A stretch of DNA of 64,000 bases. Source: Cryptomeria japonica (lineage: Eukaryota > Streptophyta > Pinopsida > Cupressales > Cupressaceae). The notes under the pieces were generated by a model. The model was given only the letters and a program-made list of their open reading frames with translations, ran no database searches and was not told the DNA's origin. The stretch covers positions 416,234,757 to 416,298,756 of the forward strand of contig NC_081415.1 in assembly GCF_030272615.1 (NCBI RefSeq), written 5' to 3'. Made by a program: the position numbers and the translations under genes. Below, piece after piece: positions 58,117 through 64,000 of the stretch (positions are counted from its first letter, which is position 1; each line of letters begins with the position of its first letter).

Positions 58117-58710
58117 TAGGTCTTTAATGGTGCCTTATTTTTTTATCATGCATTTCATTTCAAAAAATGATCATTAAACCTTAATGTTCAAGTTTGTTAC
58201 GTGTATATTAAGGATGTGTTCAAAATGCAGGTCTATTGATGAATGTTTTTTTTTGGCAACACGGTTTTTGCATGCACATAGCGAGTACACTCGATATAAT
58301 TGGAAGGGATGTATTTTTGCAACACGACTTATTATCATGCATTTGATGAGCTTTACAAGTTTTGTTATTAGAGAACACTATTTGATAATTTTTTATGATA
58401 TAATTATCGCATAACCTTTATGCTCATGAAGGTATTTTTTGATGATATACTATAGTATCACATTACGATTTTTGAGTCAACATAGTGGGTTCTATTGATA
58501 TAATTCGAAGGGACATATTTTTATGGTATATGATCCCTCCTTTTCATTTATTATCATGCATTTTAGTTGAAGTGATTATCATAAATCCGTTATGTTCATC
58601 CATGCATTTTATGTGTAGACTAACAATTCTGAAAAATACAGGTTCATGCTAGATCATTCGTTGTTGACGAGACCCTCTCTTGGTGATGGTACATATTCCT
58701 TTGTGCATTA
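58117..58710 (+). other. Downstream non-coding region
   Basis: AT-rich. ATTATCATGCAT-type phrases recur three times (about 58145, 58331 and 58550), as diverged repeats of a segment of roughly 200 bp. No supported gene. Confidence 0.5.
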
Positions 58711-58732
58711 ATGAGATTAAATTGTGGGTCTT

Positions 58733-59063
58733 GTTTTATTTATTATCATGAAGATGATTCAAATGCATGTGGCCAGGACACATCTACAGTGGATCAAATT
58801 GTCATGACAGATGATCTATTGAATCAAACATTTGACATTGATAGTCAGGTAAATAGGTTAATATTGGGCCTTCAACATCAACACCTACTAGTCAAAGTGG
58901 TCATCGAACTTTCACTCAGGTAACCTTGTCTATTTTTATTCATTAATGGTTTATAAAATAAAGTCAGTTAGATTTTGGCAATTGAATAACATTGTTTCAT
59001 TTTCAGATGCTGACATCAGATGCACCTAATATTCTCTCCACAATGGAGCATGGTGTTCTCTAG
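58733..59063 (+). pseudogene. Possible 3' exons of an unknown plus-strand gene
   Basis: The plus strand at 58750-58848 reads an acidic stretch (VDQIVMTDDLLNQTFDIDSQ). After a change of frame, 58858-58919 reads GPSTSTPTSQSGHRTFTQ, ending at CTCAG/GTAACC. An 87-bp intron-like segment with a TTTCAG acceptor leads to 59007-59063, which reads MLTSDAPNILSTMEHGVL and a stop, in phase. Splice-site agreement and the Ser/Thr-rich character suggest decayed exons. Whether they belonged to the transposase-like gene is unknown. Confidence 0.35.
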
Positions 59064-59860
59064 CAGTAGCATATTTGATGCTTTTGACAGTAGTATGAGT
59101 CAGATTAATAAATTTCTAATTTGATGCTTCCCACAGGGCTTTGCAACTTCAGATTGTGAGTGTGCCCCTGTTACAAACGAATTGTACTTTAATCGACATA
59201 GATGGTCTATGATGGCTTTTTTGTAAGACTATATGGTTTTATTACATATATTGTACTTTAATCGACATATAACAATATCCAAGTGGTGGTTGGCATGAGC
59301 TTGAATATGGTAAGTTGTATGCATCTTGAAGTTGAATATGATATGTTGTATACATCTTGAAGTTGAACTTTGATTAGACTTTGTCAGCATTTGATGAATC
59401 ATAAATGTCATTTTATTATTAATCTTGTGAGTGTGAGGTGTAGGAATAAATATCAATTACTTTGAAAGTCATGGATGGTTGTCCTCATATGATAACCACC
59501 AGATGGTTGTGCCTTATGAAGAAAAGTTGAACAGATAATAACTAATTGAGAACATCAATTCAAATCCATAATCTAGAGGATACTAATAATAGATCTTTGT
59601 ATATTTATTTTTTCTAATAATGAAACAGGTACAACTGTATTGAGATAAAATGAAGCTTTTCTCTCATATGAAGATGTCACATTAGCAAATTGGTCTTTAT
59701 TATAATACACAAGACATAAGTAAAATCAAAATGCTCTCAGGGTATAGTTTTGGACTTGAACCATATTGCATAAATCTCAAGGCTTCAACTTGATTATCAT
59801 TAAAGGTTTATGATTGTTTACAAAATATCCCTTCATATCCCTTCATGGATGTTACATGCG
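59064..59860. other. AT-rich spacer before the satellite
   Basis: I see no gene. A phrase containing TTGTACTTTAATCGACAT occurs at about 59181 and 59252, and GTTGTATGCATCTTGAAGTTGAA with a near copy at about 59313 and 59344, indicating small tandem duplications. Confidence 0.5.
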
Positions 59861-62798
59861 TAGGGTATGACCTCGAGCGTCGGATCGAGTGGGGGGGGGG
59901 GGGCAAAGCAGGAGCATGCGTAGGGTAATTATGCCTAACTGGACATGTCGGAGCCGACGGTTCATCATTGCGACGAGCTGAACGAGAAATTGACCAGGTG
60001 ACAACATTCCATTGAGTGAGACTAACGATTTTTTTGCCAACCGAAAAATTTATGCCCTAATAAAACCATAGGGCAACTTGAAATACCGAGATAGACTTTT
60101 GTAGGGACCCCTCTCGTGGCCCCGTAGGTTCAAACGGATCGTTCGCAGGTGCCACAGATTCCAAGTTAGGGCCCATCAAAGTTTGACAATTTTGAGCACT
60201 TAGGGCGCTCAAGGGACGACGCCGGTAGGGTATGACCCCGAGCGTTCGATTGAGTGGGGGGGCAAAATAGGAGTATGCGTAGGGTAATTATGCCTAACTA
60301 GACATGTCAAAGCCGATGGTTCATCATCGCGACGAGCTGAACGAGAAATCGACCAAGCGACAACATTCCATTGAGTGAGACTGACGATTTTTTTGCCAAC
60401 AGAAAAATTGCTGCCCTAATAAAACCGTAGGGTAACTTGAAATACCGAGATAGGATTTTGTAGGGACCCCTCTTGTGGCCCCGTAGGTTCAAACGGATCA
60501 TTCGCAAGTGCCACAGATTCTGAGTTAGGGTCCGTCAAAGTTTGACAATTTTGAGCACTTAGGGCGCTCAAGGGACAATGTCGGTAGGGTATGACCCCGA
60601 GCGTTCGATCGAGTGGGGGGGCAAAAAAGGAGCATGTGTACGGTAATTATGCCTAACTGGACATGTCGGAGCCAATGGTTCGTCATCGCGACAAGCTGAA
60701 CGAGAAATCGACTAGGCGACAACATTCCATTGAGTGAGACTGACGATTTTTTCGCCAACCGAAAAATTGCTGCCCTAATAAAACCATAGGGCAAATTGAA
60801 ATATCGAGATAGGCTTTTGTAGGGACCCCTCTCATGGCCCCGTAGGTTCAAACAGATCATTCACAGGTGCCACAGATTTCGAGTTAGGGCCCGTCAAAGT
60901 TTGATAATTTTGAGCACTTAGGGCGCTCAAGGGACGACGCCGATAGGGTATGACCCCGAGCGTTCGATCGAGTGGGGGGGCAAAATAGGAGCATGCGTAG
61001 GGTAATTATGCCTAACTGGACATGTCGGAGCTGACGGTTCATCATCACAACGAGCTGAACGAGAAATCGACCAGGCGACAACATTCCATTGAGTGAGACT
61101 GACGATTTTTTCGCCAACCGAAAAATTACTGCCCTAATAAAATCGTAGGGCAACTTGAAATACCGAGATAGGATTTTGTAGGGACCCCTCTCGTGACCCC
61201 GTAGGTTTAAATGGATCATTTGCAAGTGCCACAAATTCCGAGTTAGGGTCCGTCAAAGTTTGACAATTTTGAGGACTTAAGGCGCTCAAGGGACGACGTC
61301 GGTAGGGTATGACCCCCGAGCGTTCGATCGAGTGGGGGGGCAAAACAGGAGCATGCGTACGGTAATTATGCCTAACTGGACATGTTGGAGCTGACGGTTC
61401 GTCATCGCGACGAGTTGAATGAGAAATCGACCAGGCGACAACATTCCATTGAGTGAGACTGATGATTTTTTCGCCAACCAAAAAATTGCTGCCCTAATAA
61501 AATCGTAGGGCAAATTGAAATACCGAGATAGGATTTTGTAGGGACCCCTCTCATGGCCCCGTAGGTTCAAATGCATTGTTCATAGGTGCCACAGATTCCG
61601 AGTTAGGGCCCATCAAAGTTTGACAATTTTGAGCACTTAGGGCGCTCAAGGGACTACGCTGGTAGGGTATGACCCCGAGCGTTCGATCGAGTGGGGGGGC
61701 AAAATAGGAGTATGCGTCGGGTAATTATGCCTAACTAGACATGTCAGAGCCGATGGTTCGTCATCGGGACGAGCTGAACGAGAAATCGACCAGGCGACAA
61801 CATTCCATTGAGTGAGACTGACGATTTTTTCGCCAACCGAAAAATTGTTGCCCTAATAAAACCGTAGGGAAACTTGAAATACCAAGATAGGCTTTTGTAG
61901 GGACCGCTCTCGTGGCCCCATAGGTTCAAATGGATAGTTCGCAGGTGCCACAGATTCTAAGTTAAGGCCCGTCAAAGTTTGACAATTTTGAGCACTTAGG
62001 GCGCTCAAGGGACGACGCCGGTAGGGTATGACCCCGAGCGTTCAATCAAGTGGGGGGGAAAAATAGGAGCATGCGTAGGGTAATTATGCCTAACTAGACA
62101 TGTTGGAGCCAACGGTTTGTCATCGCGACGAGCTGAACGAGAAATCGACCAGGCGACAACATTCCATTGAGTGAGACTGACGATTTTTTCGCCAACCGAA
62201 AAATAGCTGCCCTAATAAAACCGTAGGAAAAATTGAAATATCGAGATAGGCTTTTGTAGGGACCCCTCTCGTGGCCCCGTAGGTTCAAACGGATCATTTG
62301 CAGGTGCCACAGATTCTGAGTTAGGGCCCGTCAAAGTTTGACAATTTTGAGCACTTAGGGCGCTCAAGGGATGACACCGGTAGGGTATGACCTTGAGCGT
62401 TCGATCGAGTGGGGGGGAAAAACAGGAGCATGCGTAGGGTAATTATGCCTAACTAGACATGTCGGAGTTGACGGTTCATCATTGCGATGAGCTGAACGAG
62501 AAATTGGCCACACGACAACATTCCATTGAGTGAGACTGACGATTTTTCGCCAACCGAAAAATTGCTGCCCTAATAAAACCGTAGGAAAACTTGAAAACCA
62601 AGATAGGCTTTTGTAGGGACCCCTCTCATGGCCCCATAGGTTCAAACAGATCGTTCGCAGGTGCCACAGATTCCGAGTTAGGGCCCGTCAAAGTTTGACA
62701 ATTTTGAGCACTTAGGGCGCTCAAGGGACGACGCCAATAGGGTATGACCTCGAGCGTTCGATCGAGTGGGGGGGCAAAACGGGAGCATGCGTAGGGTA
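59861..62798. repeat. 359-bp GC-rich satellite, eight copies
   Basis: TAGGGTATGACC starts units at 59861, 60226, 60585, 60944, 61303, 61663, 62022, 62381 and a partial one at 62738, with periods of 365, 359, 359, 359, 360, 359, 359 and 357. Each unit includes CGATCGAGTGGGGGGG, CGACAACATTCCATTGAGTG and GGGACCCCTCTCGTGGCCCC. It is clearly richer in G+C than the flanks. Open minus-strand frames of up to about 116 codons recur in each copy but shift phase because 359 is not a multiple of three. I regard them as non-genic. GCGTAGGGTA sits at both borders. Confidence 0.95.
59890..59903 (+). repeat. Expanded G run in the first satellite unit
   Basis: The first unit carries about 14 consecutive G where the other units have seven, which accounts for its extra length. 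Confidence 0.85.
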
Positions 62799-62990
62799 TT
62801 GTTCATTAAATGAATTGTATTGTTTATGAATTGTATTGTTCATTGAATGAATTTTATTGTATTGTTGATTAAATGAATTGTATTGTTCATTAAATAAATT
62901 GTATTGTATTGTTCATTAAATGAATTATATTGTTCATTATAAAAACAACACTTACGATGAAATGAAATGAATTGTATTGTTCATTAAATA
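62797..62990. repeat. AT-rich minisatellite
   Basis: Units of about 22 bp with TTGTTCATTAAATGAATTGTA are repeated with variation about eight times, directly after the satellite. An isolated copy is at about 62965-62988. Confidence 0.88.
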
Positions 62991-63257
62991 GCCATTATTA
63001 ACCATTGTTAATTATTGGAATGAAGATTAAAGATTTCCATGATAACACCACACACAGATGAGCAACAATTTATATGATCGAATATCAACTTCTGTATATC
63101 TAAAAATGTCGAATGATTACAAATGTATGTCCATACACAAATATGGCATAAACACCAACTGAAACAAAATGTATGTCTAAATACGTGAATGTATGTCCAT
63201 ATACAAAATATACATGCCAACTAGACATGTAAGCATCCCAAAACTATCTATAACATC
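62991..63257. other. 3' flank of the right-edge gene
   Basis: No coding sequence. It would contain the 3' untranslated region of the minus-strand gene whose stop is at 63258-63260. Confidence 0.4.
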
Positions 63258-63867
63258 CTAAGCTGCTGATGGATCATCAAAATTGATCCTCTTCGCCGCA
63301 CTGCTCGGCTTTGAAGGATCCTGCACAAGAAAAACAAACCACAATTAATATTAGTTATATTATATAATTCACATTCGAAAAGTTAACATAAAAATGAACT
63401 ATTTAATTGAACTATTCATGTTTACCTCATCTCCACGTTTTCTCTTTAGCTTTGCAGGACTCTTGATGTATGTCTTCGGTAGAGGAGGTATGTTTTGAAT
63501 ATTTTCATAAACAACCTACATATGTTTAGAAACATGACATTGATACAAGTTAGCATATAATTGTCACTGATAATAACAAATTATATCTACTAATCAAAAA
63601 ATAAAATAAACATACATCTACTCAAGGCATCTCTTCTTCTTCTTCAGGTATACTGGGTGTAGTCATCAAGGATGTGAAGCCAAGGATTCTCTATATATAT
63701 ACACAACAAGTATATGAAACTATCAATCTATGTCTAGACATGTATAATCACTATAATTTATTTAAACTATTCATTCAATCATATTTGCATTCAATTACCT
63801 TTCCCTTGTCTCCAATTGCACTACCAGATCCTAGATCACACTGCACCGCACTCGTGCTGCTTGTGCC
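63258..63867 (-). CDS. Partial unknown gene, last four exons
   Basis: Minus-strand exons 63799-63867, 63622-63690, 63426-63515 and 63258-63320 each sit between AG and GT splice dinucleotides, and all are phase 0 (23, 23, 30 and 21 codons). The first reads SAVQCDLGSGSAIGDKGK, the second ILGFTSLMTTPSIPEEEEEM, the third IPPLPKTYIKSPAKLKRKRG and the last KRINFDDPSAA and TAG. KLKRKR could be a nuclear signal. The second exon ends with an in-frame TGA just before its donor site, so the copy may be a pseudogene or end there. The 5' part is beyond the window. I do not recognise the family. Confidence 0.5.
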
Positions 63868-64000
63868 CTACAAGAGTAAAATAAGATATACATGCAAGTT
63901 ACTACATAATCTAATTAATACAAATATAAACGATGAGCATGTATGTACAATAAAATACAAACGACTAGGTGCAATAATATATGTACCGTCAAGCTATCGA

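Noticed and set aside
59852-62645. Minus-strand frames of 61 to 116 codons in the 359-bp satellite
   Set aside because: They repeat with the array and change phase each unit. I kept them only as an observation about the satellite.

Overview
The window is nuclear DNA of a land plant. The evidence is plant-type Ty3/gypsy and Ty1/copia retrotransposons primed by initiator-tRNA-Met-like sites, a plant-type gypsy with a second archaeal-type RNase H domain, AT-rich intergenic DNA and GT..AG exon/intron structure. A large repeat-rich genome such as a conifer's would fit, but that is inference. I see no intact ordinary gene. Almost everything is transposable element or satellite, plus one decayed transposase-like gene and one partial gene at the right edge.

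Region 1 to 36.45 kb is a nest of minus-strand LTR retrotransposons. The outer host is a gypsy element (G5). Its 5' LTR ends at 35764 and its gag is at 24285-24807 and 19042-19293. G5 itself sits in an older LTR fragment (35765-36454). Three elements inserted into G5: a Tork-like copia (19294-24284, perfect GAATG target duplication) in gag; a Sirevirus-like copia (26027-32732, target duplication aatat/aatac) in the LTR; and a non-autonomous Sirevirus-like element (11828-19041) that truncates gag. A second, Tat-like gypsy (G1, 1-11827) then inserted into the left LTR of that non-autonomous element, and its 3' LTR lies beyond the left edge. Every pol gene carries stops or frameshifts, and several have lost catalytic residues.

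Region 36.4 to 51.3 kb holds a plus-strand chromodomain gypsy relic with a tiny TRIM-like insertion (37013-37249), a pol-less copia derivative (38077 to about 42702), a 141-bp MITE with 27-bp perfect inverted ends plus an inverted half copy, and a further plus-strand gypsy 3' LTR start at 47500. The rest is AT-rich DNA without a recognisable gene.

Region 51.3 to 59.1 kb is the most unusual. A 4.56-kb fold-back structure (51341-55898) has outer inverted arms built from short palindromes, then GA/TC tracts in inverted orientation, then about 190 copies of a 20-bp unit that flips strand repeatedly. About 90 bp to its right begins a transposase-like reading frame of about 708 codons (55990-58116), interrupted only by two in-frame TAG codons.

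Region 59.8 to 64 kb has an eight-copy 359-bp GC-rich satellite (59861-62798), an AT-rich minisatellite, and four phase-0 exons of an unidentified minus-strand gene that continues past the right edge.
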